From contig SUZK01000003.1 of the NCBI GenBank assembly GCA_015059955.1, forward strand, positions 214,397 to 278,396: a stretch of DNA of 64,000 nt, given 5' to 3'. The position numbers were made by a program, and so were the translations under genes. Positions 9,515-17,130 of the stretch are shown here, one piece after another. Source of the stretch: Rikenellaceae bacterium. Lineage in GTDB: Bacteria > Bacteroidota > Bacteroidia > Bacteroidales > Rikenellaceae. How positions within the stretch are numbered: the stretch's first letter is position 1; each line of letters starts with the position of its first letter. The notes under the pieces were generated by a model. The model was not told the origin of the DNA. It searched no databases and saw only the letters and a list, made by a program, of their open reading frames with translations.

Positions 9515-10340
9515 ATCTGCGGGCGACAAACCACGGATTATCCAACTCCTCCTTATTGTACGCCAACGGCTCGCCAGAGGGATAGGCATGGGTGACACCG
9601 CCAGACTCAAGAAGTATCAGCTCGCCTGCGGCAGTGTCCCACTCGGAGGTTGTAGTGGTACGTATGTAGTAGTCGACAACGCCCTCGGCCAAGAGGCAAA
9701 ATTTGTAGGAGCTACCCTGCTCGACAATCTCAAGGTCGGGGTGCTCGGCACGGAGCATCTCGATATGAGCGTGTGTCTCCTCGGTCTGATGTGAGCGCGA
9801 CACAGCAACCCTGAATGTGGTATGCTCGGCATCGGCAAGAGGGAGCCTCACAATGTTGCTATGAATATCGTCGTAGCTATATGCAGCAGCAGCGTCGGGC
9901 GCAACATCGTACATAACCCATGCGCCACGACCGCGCTCAGCGATATAGATCTTACGATGGTAGGGAACGTAGACCACAGAGCTTATGCAGATATTATTCT
10001 CCATGAGGGCGATGTTAACCGTAAACTCATTGTTACCCTTGATGAACTCAACAGTACCATCCAACGGGTCTACAAGCCAGAAGAGTTCCCAGTTGCGGCG
10101 CTCGTCGTAGAGCATCTGTCGCCCCTCCTCCGAGAGTATAGGGATACGTGTAGTACCTAAAGACTCCTTGATGGTGTTATGCGCCATACGGTCGGCGATG
10201 GTGATGGGCGTATGGTCACTCTTCATCGCAACGTGGTAGTCCTCGCTACTCTTGTATATCTTCATAATGGCGGCACCAGCACGCACAGCGGCATTAAACT
10301 GCTCAGGAAGGAGATACTCACGGATAGTCTGATCGATCAT
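9513..10340 (-). CDS. cysQ: 3'(2'),5'-bisphosphate nucleotidase CysQ
   Basis: A Mg2+-dependent, Li+-sensitive-type phosphatase of the inositol monophosphatase superfamily, 275 residues from the chosen ATG. Motifs are LSEEG, WLVDPLDGTVEFIKG (the DPLDGT metal site) and SEWDTAAGELIL. It removes phosphate from PAP/PAPS formed during sulfate assimilation. The frame is open to a TTG at 10364, but the ATG at 10340 (MIDQTIREYLLPEQF) fits the family N-terminus better, so I prefer it. Its stop codon lies inside repeat R2. It is convergent with the YhcH-family gene. Confidence 0.92.
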   Translation of the reverse strand: MIDQTIREYLLPEQFNAAVRAGAAIMKIYKSSEDYHVAMKSDHTPITIADRMAHNTIKESLGTTRIPILSEEGRQMLYDERRNWELFWLVDPLDGTVEFIKGNNEFTVNIALMENNICISSVVYVPYHRKIYIAERGRGAWVMYDVAPDAAAAYSYDDIHSNIVRLPLADAEHTTFRVAVSRSHQTEETHAHIEMLRAEHPDLEIVEQGSSYKFCLLAEGVVDYYIRTTTTSEWDTAAGELILLESGGVTHAYPSGEPLAYNKEELDNPWFVARR

Positions 10341-10526
10341 TGAAGGAAAGGTTTTAGCGGTCAACAGTAATCACAACGTAAAGTTAAAACAAACTTTCGA
10401 AATAAGCAATACATATGCGAAAATTAAGCTATAAAAATGACAATATTTCCACATATCGTACACCGCGACAAACGAAAACCAAAAGTGTGCCATACAATAT
10501 TATGGAAAAATAATTCTTCGGAAGGC

Positions 10527-10557
10527 TTGTTATTTAGAAAATTATTCGTACATTTGC
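10527..10557 (+). promoter_or_regulatory. Bacteroidetes-type promoter of rplU-rpmA
   Basis: TTG at 10527-10529 (-33) and TACATTTG at 10549-10556 (-7, consensus TAnnTTTG) are separated by about 19 bp, ~30 bp upstream of the rplU ATG. Confidence 0.75.
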
Positions 10558-10585
10558 CGCGCTAAACATTCAATTTTTAGATTAA

Positions 10586-10897
10586 ATGTACGTAATAGTA
10601 GAGATTGCAGGTCAGCAGTTCAAGGCTGAAAAGGGTCGAAAGCTCTATGTTCACCGTCTCCAGGGCGAGGAAAACTCGTCTTTGAGCTTCGACAAAGTCC
10701 TGCTTGTAGACAACGACGGTCAGGTTAAGGTAGGTGCACCTGTAGTAGAAGGCGCCTCAGTAAAGTGCAAGATCTTGAAGCACCTCAAGGACGACAAGGT
10801 CCTCGTGTTCAAGAAGAAGCGTAGAACAGGTTATCAGAAGTGTAACGGTCACCGTCAGTATCTGACACAGGTTCTCGTTGAGGAGATTAATTGTTAA
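10586..10897 (+). CDS. rplU: 50S ribosomal protein L21
   Basis: A 103-residue L21 of normal length, with [17 protein letters not shown] at the start and [21 protein letters not shown] in the C-terminal half. It binds 23S rRNA domain I near L20. It forms the usual two-gene operon with rpmA, 21 bp downstream, behind a clear TAnnTTTG promoter. Confidence 0.98.
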   Translation: MYVIVEIAGQQFKAEKGRKLYVHRLQGEENSSLSFDKVLLVDNDGQVKVGAPVVEGASVKCKILKHLKDDKVLVFKKKRRTGYQKCNGHRQYLTQVLVEEINC

Positions 10898-10918
10898 ACC
10901 CTAAAAACGTAGTAAGAA

Positions 10919-11179
10919 ATGGCACACAAAAAAGGTGTTGGTAGTTCTAAGAACGGCCGTGAGTCAGAGAGCAAGCGACTCGGTGTAAAGCTTTTCGGTG
11001 GTCAGTACGCTAAGGCGGGTAACATTATCGTGCGTCAGCGAGGCACTGTACACAACCCAGGTGAGAACGTGGGTATGGGTAAGGACCACACACTCTTCGC
11101 ATTGGTTGACGGTACAGTTGGCTTCTGCAAGAAGGCTTCTGGTAAGTCATACGTGAGCGTTACTCCTATTGCTGAGTAA
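10919..11179 (+). CDS. rpmA: 50S ribosomal protein L27
   Basis: An 86-residue L27 ([20 protein letters not shown], then [20 protein letters not shown]). It begins directly with the mature AHKKG sequence, so it has no cleavable Firmicutes-type extension. Its last six codons plus the stop (11161-11179) are repeated as a perfect 19-bp inverted copy at 11235-11253, so the coding end lies inside a long terminator hairpin. Confidence 0.98.
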   Translation: MAHKKGVGSSKNGRESESKRLGVKLFGGQYAKAGNIIVRQRGTVHNPGENVGMGKDHTLFALVDGTVGFCKKASGKSYVSVTPIAE

Positions 11180-11199
11180 TTAACGAATGCACAAAGAGA

Positions 11200-11229
11200 A
11201 AAAGAGAACTTTCGGGTTCTCTTTTTTTT
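11200..11229 (+). terminator. Intrinsic terminator of rplU-rpmA (first copy)
   Basis: AAAAGAGAAC (11200-11209) pairs with GTTCTCTTTT (11216-11225) and runs into a T tract. The hairpin extends outward through GCACAAA/TTTGTGC and then through the 19-bp inverted repeat that includes the end of rpmA. Confidence 0.85.
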
Positions 11230-11410
11230 GTGCTTTACTCAGCAATAGGAGTAGGCAAGCAGAGCTTGCCACTCTCATATAGACAATCCCTCTAAATCCC
11301 CCTTTGATAAGGGGGACTTGTGGCAGACTTGCAGTCTGCGCCTTTTAACAAAGGCAGTTATCGCGTTGTTAGTAATAATGGCTGAGTAATTAACGGAATG
11401 CACAAAGAGA

Positions 11411-11440
11411 AAAAGAGAACTTTTCGGTTCTCTTTTTTTT
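11411..11440 (+). terminator. Second copy of the rpmA terminator
   Basis: AAAAGAGAAC (11411-11420) pairs with GTTCTCTTTT (11427-11436), followed by a T run. It is the duplicated copy of the terminator at 11200 and further insulates the steroid cluster from ribosomal transcription. Confidence 0.8.
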
Positions 11441-11672
11441 TGCGCTTTACTCAGCAATAGGAGTAAGCAAGCATAGCTTGCCACTCTCATATAGACAATC
11501 CCTCTAAATCCCCCTTTGATAAGGGGGACTTGTGGCAGACTTGCAGTCTGCGCCTTTTGACAAAGGCATACTGCAAAATAACGAATGGTAGGTTTCATGG
11601 TCTTTGAGGCTACTAAATCTCTCTTTTGGTCTCTTTTTGAACATTTTATTTCGCTTTTCACGAAATAATACA

Positions 11673-11680
11673 TATCTTTG
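11673..11680 (+). promoter_or_regulatory. -7 box of the steroid-reductase operon
   Basis: TATCTTTG matches the Bacteroidetes -7 consensus. No good -33 TTTG is seen about 20 bp upstream, which fits a regulated promoter. The leader of about 70 nt contains GC-rich self-complementary sequence (11691-11720). Confidence 0.55.
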
Positions 11681-11754
11681 TAGGGTTATGCGCACGCGTA
11701 CGCGCAATATGCGTAACGCACGACAGGATATAAACTACTATATTACAAGCTATT

Positions 11755-12525
11755 ATGTTTACCGAACTACTATCGTTAGAGGCATACAACACCCTACTTA
11801 TCATCATGGCAGCAGTAGCTGTGGTGGTATTCATCGCCCTATACTTTGTGGAGGCAGGATATGGTTATTTATTCAACCCTAAGTTTGGCTTCCCCGTACC
11901 CAACAAGGTGGCGTGGGTACTTATGGAGTGTCCAGTATTCTTCGCCATGGCGGCACTTTGGTGGATGTCGCCCGTAAGGTTTGAGGTGGCACCGTTGCTA
12001 CTATTCATCGTCTTTCAGACACACTACTTCCAGCGCTCGTTCATCTTCCCAATGCTCATACGTGGCAACTCGAAGATGCCCGTAGGCATCATGCTCATGG
12101 GCATGGTATTCAACACGCTGAACGCCATCATGCAGGGTGGCTGGGTATTCTACTATGGCAACTACGAGGGTTGGATGTCGAAGCCATTTATCTACATCGG
12201 CATCGCAGTATGGCTATTCGGCTTTATAACAAACCTACACTCAGACTACATAATTCGCCATCTTCGCAAGCCTGGCGACACGAAGCACTACATCCCTAAG
12301 GGTGGCATGTTCCGCTACGTATCGTCGGCAAACTACTTTGGCGAGTTTATGGAGTGGGTAGGCTTCGCCATTGCGACATGGTCGTGGGCAGGTGCTGTAT
12401 TCGCACTATGGACATTTGCGAACCTCGGCCCTCGCTCGGCATCACTCTACAAGCGCTACGAGAGGGAGTTTGGCGAGGAGTTCACCTCGCTCAAGCGTAA
12501 GCGCATCATTCCGTTTATCTACTAA
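11755..12525 (+). CDS. Steroid 5-alpha-reductase-like protein (3-oxo-5-alpha-steroid 4-dehydrogenase family)
   Basis: A 256-residue integral membrane protein with about six or seven helices. The C-terminal part (GGMFRYVSSANYFGEFMEW ... PRSASLYKRYEREFG ... KRIIPFIY) is the conserved NADPH-binding half of the SRD5A family (steroid_dh domain). Such enzymes reduce the delta-4 bond of 3-oxo-delta-4 steroids to the 5-alpha (allo) form. The two following genes are a flavin reductase and an SDR, the set known from gut Bacteroidales that convert 3-oxo bile acids into allo/isoallo products. The substrate here is inferred, not shown. It is the first gene of the operon. Confidence 0.82.
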   Translation: MFTELLSLEAYNTLLIIMAAVAVVVFIALYFVEAGYGYLFNPKFGFPVPNKVAWVLMECPVFFAMAALWWMSPVRFEVAPLLLFIVFQTHYFQRSFIFPMLIRGNSKMPVGIMLMGMVFNTLNAIMQGGWVFYYGNYEGWMSKPFIYIGIAVWLFGFITNLHSDYIIRHLRKPGDTKHYIPKGGMFRYVSSANYFGEFMEWVGFAIATWSWAGAVFALWTFANLGPRSASLYKRYEREFGEEFTSLKRKRIIPFIY

Positions 12526-12536
12526 ATTACCATATA

Positions 12537-13784
12537 ATGGAAAACAAGAAGAGACTGGAGGAGTCTAAGCTATTTACTCCTTACAAACTGGGAAGCGTAA
12601 CGCTTCGCAACCGAGTGATACGCTCGGCAGCCTTCGAATCTATGGGTAAGGATTTTTCACCTACTCAGGCACTCAAGGATTACCACGTAAGCGTTGCCAA
12701 GGGTGGCGTGGGTATGACTACCGTAGCATACGCATCAATTAACCGTAGCGGTATATCGTTCAACAAGCAGTTATGGCTACGCGACGAGATAGTACCCGCA
12801 CTACGCGACCTTACAGACGCAGTACACAATGAGGGTGCTGCCGTAGGCATTCAGCTTGGCCACTGTGGTAATATGACACACTGGTCAACGGCAGGCAGTT
12901 TCCCTGTATCGGCATCTAACGGCTTCAACCTATACTCTCCGACCTTCCATCGCCGCATGAAGCGTAAGGAGATAATCCAGTTTGCCAAGGACTTTGGCAC
13001 GGCCGTGGACACGGCATACAACGCGGGTTTCGACTCTGTGGAGGTACACGCTGGCCATGGCTACCTTATCTCGCAGTTCCTATCGCCCTACACTAACCAC
13101 CGTCGTGACGAGTATGGTGGCTCGTTGGAGAACCGTATGCGCTTTATGAATATGTGCTTGGAGGAGGTGATGGAGAGGGCTCGCAAGCATGGCATGGGTG
13201 TTCTCGTTAAACACAACATGGAGGATGGCTTCAAGAGCGGTATTCAGGTGCCAGAGTCTATCGAGATAGCAAAGCAGATTGAGACATTTGGCGTCGATGG
13301 CATCGTGCTATCGTCGGGCTTCGTGTCGAAGGCACCGATGGCCGTAATGCGTGGCCGCATCCCAACAAAGACCATGGGCTACTACATGGGTTGGAACGAG
13401 TGGTTGCAGAAGATTGTGGTGTCGCTCTTCGGCCAGTGGCTTATCAAGCAGTACGACTTCGAGGAGTGCTACTTCTTGGAGAACGCCAAGAAGTTCCGCG
13501 CAGCGTTGAAGGGACCATTGGTATACGTAGGTGGTCTTGTGTCGCGCGAGGGTATCGAGAAGGTTCTCGACGAGGGCTTCGAACTTGTGCAGATGGCACG
13601 CGCCTTGGTCAACGACCCCGCCTTTGTCAACAAGCTCAAGGAGGGCGATATGGCCACACGTAGCGGTTGCGACCACCGCGACTACTGTATGGCACGTATG
13701 TACTCGGTAGATATGCAGTGCTGCCACAACTGTAAGGAGCATATCCCTGCGCGCTTGTGGAAGGAGATAAACTCAATAAAGTAG
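12537..13784 (+). CDS. NADH:flavin oxidoreductase, Old Yellow Enzyme family (candidate steroid 5-beta-reductase/delta-4 reductase)
   Basis: A 415-residue single-domain TIM-barrel flavoenzyme. OYE features are FTPYKLGSVTLRNRVIRSA at the N-terminus, GIQLGHCG, EVHAGHGYLISQFLSPYTNHR (~residues 168-188), the RDEYGGSLENR motif and VYVGGL before the FMN-phosphate region. It lacks the C-terminal FAD/NAD domains of BaiCD. A Cys/His-rich tail (Cys378, 384, 395, 396, 399) is not the standard CxxCxxxC...C cluster. In the equivalent gut Bacteroidales clusters this position holds the 5-beta-reductase. It begins 11 bp after the 5-alpha-reductase gene. Confidence 0.82.
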   Translation: MENKKRLEESKLFTPYKLGSVTLRNRVIRSAAFESMGKDFSPTQALKDYHVSVAKGGVGMTTVAYASINRSGISFNKQLWLRDEIVPALRDLTDAVHNEGAAVGIQLGHCGNMTHWSTAGSFPVSASNGFNLYSPTFHRRMKRKEIIQFAKDFGTAVDTAYNAGFDSVEVHAGHGYLISQFLSPYTNHRRDEYGGSLENRMRFMNMCLEEVMERARKHGMGVLVKHNMEDGFKSGIQVPESIEIAKQIETFGVDGIVLSSGFVSKAPMAVMRGRIPTKTMGYYMGWNEWLQKIVVSLFGQWLIKQYDFEECYFLENAKKFRAALKGPLVYVGGLVSREGIEKVLDEGFELVQMARALVNDPAFVNKLKEGDMATRSGCDHRDYCMARMYSVDMQCCHNCKEHIPARLWKEINSIK

Positions 13785-13790
13785 CGAGGT

Positions 13791-14609
13791 ATGTGCTTTA
13801 GCAAGCGTAAGAGAGGCGAGGTGGAGCGCGGTAGCGCCTGGGCGTTAGTAACAGGCTCTGCCTTAGGCATCGGCCGTCAGTATGCCGAGCGATTGGCGCT
13901 TTTAGGATACAACCTCTTGATGGTTGACATACGCCCCGAGGTTACGGATGAGGCAGCGACGATAGCCGAGACACACGGTGTCAAGTGTGTAACGAAGGTC
14001 ATGGACCTCGCGACACAGGATGCGGCACGCTCGCTTCACGACTGGACCGTTGCGGAGGGCTACGTATTCGATGTTGTTATCAACAATGCGGGTATGTTCT
14101 CCTTCTGCGACATCCTCAACACCCCCGTTGAGCGTCTGGAGCGCATAATCCTTCTGCACGACCTCACACTGACGACGATGTGTCGTCTCTATGGCGAGGA
14201 TATGGTGCGTCGTGGCAAGGGCCGACTCCTCAACATGTCGAGCTACTCTATATGGATGCCATTCCCAGGCCTCTCGGCATATAGCGCCAGCAAGGCCTAT
14301 GTCAAGAGCTTCACTCAGGCATTTGCCAAGGAGCTTCGCAAGACGGGCGTTACGGCAACAGCGATATGTCCTGCCGGCATCGCCACCGACCTCTACGGAC
14401 TATCTAAGGGTTTGCAGCGCTTCGGCGTTAAGTGGGGCATACTGATGTCTCCCAAGAGCTGTGCGCGTCGTGGTCTGAATGCTATGTTCAAGGGTCGCCG
14501 CGTAGTGGTCCCCGACTGGTGGTTTAGACTGCTAATACCGATATGTAAGTATCTTCCAGGCTTCCTCATCCGTCCACTACGTAGCTTCACGATGAGGTGG
14601 CAGAAGTAA
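13791..14609 (+). CDS. Short-chain dehydrogenase/reductase (candidate 3-beta-hydroxysteroid dehydrogenase)
   Basis: A 272-residue classical SDR. It has the cofactor loop TGSALGIG (21-28), NNAG (98-101), and catalytic Ser151, Tyr164 and Lys168 (SAYSASK). A hydrophobic C-terminal stretch (WWFRLLIPICKYLPGFLI) could associate with the membrane. It starts 6 bp after the OYE gene, so the three are one operon. In homologous clusters this enzyme interconverts 3-oxo and 3-beta-hydroxy groups of 5-alpha steroids; the assignment rests on this context. Confidence 0.82.
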   Translation: MCFSKRKRGEVERGSAWALVTGSALGIGRQYAERLALLGYNLLMVDIRPEVTDEAATIAETHGVKCVTKVMDLATQDAARSLHDWTVAEGYVFDVVINNAGMFSFCDILNTPVERLERIILLHDLTLTTMCRLYGEDMVRRGKGRLLNMSSYSIWMPFPGLSAYSASKAYVKSFTQAFAKELRKTGVTATAICPAGIATDLYGLSKGLQRFGVKWGILMSPKSCARRGLNAMFKGRRVVVPDWWFRLLIPICKYLPGFLIRPLRSFTMRWQK

Positions 14610-14630
14610 TAGTAACAACGCATCAAGAGT

Positions 14631-17069
14631 ATGAGTGATAAGGATATAAACAAACCACAGGCTGCAGACGAGAGTAATCGCTCGCGCAAGCGCATGCCTA
14701 AATGGTTGCGATACACGCTCATATCGTTGGGTGTAATACTCGCACTCCTAATCATTGGTGCGCTGATACTAATAATTTGGTTGGGCCCCATTGTCGAGAG
14801 CTATGTCGAGCGTAACGACAAGGAGCTTGTGGGACGTCGCATCGAGATGGACGACCTGCGTATACGTCTCTTCGACGGCACCGCCACGGCGGATAATATC
14901 ATCCTCTACGAGGCTGACGAGCAGACACCATTCGCAAGTATCGACCGCATGGAGGTAGATATGGCCGTAGGTGAGATATTTGACAACCATATACACATCA
15001 CTCGTGTACATCTTACACGTCCATACCTGAGCATAGTACAAAATGGCGAGATATTCAACTTCGACGATATGGTCGAATATATCTTCGTCAAGTACATCCT
15101 GCCAACAGCCATAGAGGAGCAGTACTCATCCGAGGCGGAGGGCGACGAGTGGAAGATTACCATCGAGAACCTAACATTCGAGGATGGACATATCGAGTAT
15201 CTCGACCGCGAGATAGATCAGCGATGGTCGCTCACGGCGATGAACCTACATGCCGACGAATTCCACATGGAGGATGTGATGTCGACTATCGATGCTACCC
15301 TACTCATAAACAAGGGTGCCAAGGTTGAGGGTACGCTACTCTTCAACTACGACAGCTTCGACTTCGATTTCCGTGGTACACTCGACAACTTTAACCTCAG
15401 CGATACGTATAAGTATTGGACTCCATATCTAAATATCGCAAGTGTTGAGGGTATTGGCGAGGCAACGGCACACATCACGGGTAATGTCTCGGACATCTGG
15501 GCTATGGATATTGGCGGAGATTTCACCATAACGGATGGCGTAATATTGGGTCCTGACGGAGGCAACATACTCAGTGCCAAGAGCATAAGTGGTAGCCTTA
15601 AGAACCTCAACATCGAGCATGAGCGTTACATCTTCGATACGCTATACGCCTCGCAGTATGCCACACAGTTTATCTTCAATGCCGATGGTAGCACCAACTT
15701 CAGCGGACTATTCCCTGAGGATACATATGTGAGCGTCGAGACCACGGCCGAGAGCCTCGGCGGCGAGATGTACGACGTACGCGAGGAGGTGGTCATCACA
15801 GCCAACGATGATGACGTCATCGACGAGATGATGATAAAGATTGGCGATATGCAGCTTACCGAGGGTACTATTCTCTACGCGGACAACACCCTACACGAGG
15901 CCTTCAATTACAATATTAGCAACGCCTCGATAAAGGCAAAGAACCTTGACCTTGATGGCGTTAACGACATCACCATTGAGGCCAACGTGCCTAAGCAGGG
16001 CAAGGCCATGATACACTGGGAGGGAGGCCTTGAAGACTTCTACAACCAGAATATTATGATGATTCTGTCGAACGTGGATATCGACACCCTCGAGCCATAT
16101 ATCAAGTATTACACGGCATTCCCCGTAGAGTCTGGTAACCTCACGTTCAGAAGTCAGAATACGATAACCAATGGCGAGCTAAACGGTATCAACCAGCTTG
16201 GCACCTACAACTTCAAGCTCAGCAAGAGGGATAAGAGCATGGAGGTGGAGTATAAGCTACCACTGCGTGCCGCTGTATACATCCTCACGGACAAGGATGA
16301 CCATATAGATATCGAGCTACCCGTATCGGGCAACATAGAGTCCCCCGAGTTCTCGTACAAGCGCACGATACTCAAGGCCATAGGCAACCTTCTGCTCAAG
16401 GTTGTGGCAGCGCCATTCGACTGGATGAGTGGCGATAAGCAGGATGCCTTCCGCAATATTGGTGTCGAGATTCTTGAACCTGGACTCACAGCCGAGCAGT
16501 ATGCCCGCATAGATAAGTTGGTAGAGGCATTAGGTGATGACGAGACGCTGAGTGTGCGCCTTACACACGACGTCAACTACAAGCGTGCGACGCAGCAGAT
16601 TGCCGATTTCAACCTTAAGATTGCATACTACAATTCGCAGCAGAGCAACGACAGCGAGCGTCTCGATATGCTCGACTTCTCGAAGATTAAGAGTATGCGA
16701 CTATCGAATAAGGATGTGCATACCTTTGCCGACTCGCTGCTTATGGAACGTGGCATAGATGCGTCGCAGATGACATCGCACGCCAAGGCACGCGCTCTAT
16801 ATGGCGATATGATTGATGACCAGCTTATTAGGGTTATGGAGCACCGCAACAATACCATCGCCGAATATATACGCTTCCACCACCCCGAGCTACGCGAAGG
16901 TGCTCTTGCGATTGACGCTATCGAGCGTAGCAAGATTGTAGGCAACAACGGCCGTAATAGGTACAACGTGACGCTTGTTATCGACGGTGAGGAGATACCC
17001 GTAAATAGCGACGATGACGACGCTACGCAGGAGGAAGAGGATATATTTGACCAAGAGTATAATAATTAA
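14631..17069 (+). CDS. AsmA-like / DUF748-type inner-membrane-anchored protein
   Basis: An 812-residue protein with a Lys/Arg-rich cytoplasmic N-terminus, one transmembrane helix (~27-52) and a long periplasmic region. GRRIEMDDLRIRLFDGTATADNIILYE and the repeated LxNFNLS/YxKYY-type strands are typical of the AsmA/DUF748 superfamily, whose beta-groove proteins are linked to lipid transfer between membranes. It starts 21 bp after the SDR and may be co-transcribed with the steroid cluster. It ends in an acidic tail (DDDDATQEEEDIFDQEY). Confidence 0.8.
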   Translation: MSDKDINKPQAADESNRSRKRMPKWLRYTLISLGVILALLIIGALILIIWLGPIVESYVERNDKELVGRRIEMDDLRIRLFDGTATADNIILYEADEQTPFASIDRMEVDMAVGEIFDNHIHITRVHLTRPYLSIVQNGEIFNFDDMVEYIFVKYILPTAIEEQYSSEAEGDEWKITIENLTFEDGHIEYLDREIDQRWSLTAMNLHADEFHMEDVMSTIDATLLINKGAKVEGTLLFNYDSFDFDFRGTLDNFNLSDTYKYWTPYLNIASVEGIGEATAHITGNVSDIWAMDIGGDFTITDGVILGPDGGNILSAKSISGSLKNLNIEHERYIFDTLYASQYATQFIFNADGSTNFSGLFPEDTYVSVETTAESLGGEMYDVREEVVITANDDDVIDEMMIKIGDMQLTEGTILYADNTLHEAFNYNISNASIKAKNLDLDGVNDITIEANVPKQGKAMIHWEGGLEDFYNQNIMMILSNVDIDTLEPYIKYYTAFPVESGNLTFRSQNTITNGELNGINQLGTYNFKLSKRDKSMEVEYKLPLRAAVYILTDKDDHIDIELPVSGNIESPEFSYKRTILKAIGNLLLKVVAAPFDWMSGDKQDAFRNIGVEILEPGLTAEQYARIDKLVEALGDDETLSVRLTHDVNYKRATQQIADFNLKIAYYNSQQSNDSERLDMLDFSKIKSMRLSNKDVHTFADSLLMERGIDASQMTSHAKARALYGDMIDDQLIRVMEHRNNTIAEYIRFHHPELREGALAIDAIERSKIVGNNGRNRYNVTLVIDGEEIPVNSDDDDATQEEEDIFDQEYNN

Positions 17070-17130
17070 GCGAAGTAATCGTTTAGTGACAAGATAGAGA
17101 GACGATATTATTAAAAACATAAAAAAAACG

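Larger units (their letters stand above)
11171..11567 (+). repeat. Tandem duplication (period 210 bp) of the rpmA terminator and a hairpin array
   Basis: The sequence from GCTGAGTAATTAACG at 11171 recurs at 11381, and both copies run to a GCCTTT-loop-AAAGGC hairpin. Each unit holds the terminator followed by the hairpins GCAAGC-loop-GCTTGC, CCCCCTTTGATAAGGGGG, GCAGACTTGCAGTCTGC and GCCTTT-loop-AAAGGC. The second copy has small substitutions and lacks the coding part of rpmA. No gene is seen in 11180-11754; an open frame on the minus strand is only the repeat read in one direction. Confidence 0.85.

Noticed and set aside
9219..9794. Open frames on (+) across the repeats and cysQ
   Set aside because: They read through palindromic repeats and antisense to cysQ and have no recognisable domain.
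11275..11707. Minus-strand open frames in the rpmA duplication
   Set aside because: The translated sequences repeat the duplicated hairpin block and have no homology that I recognise.
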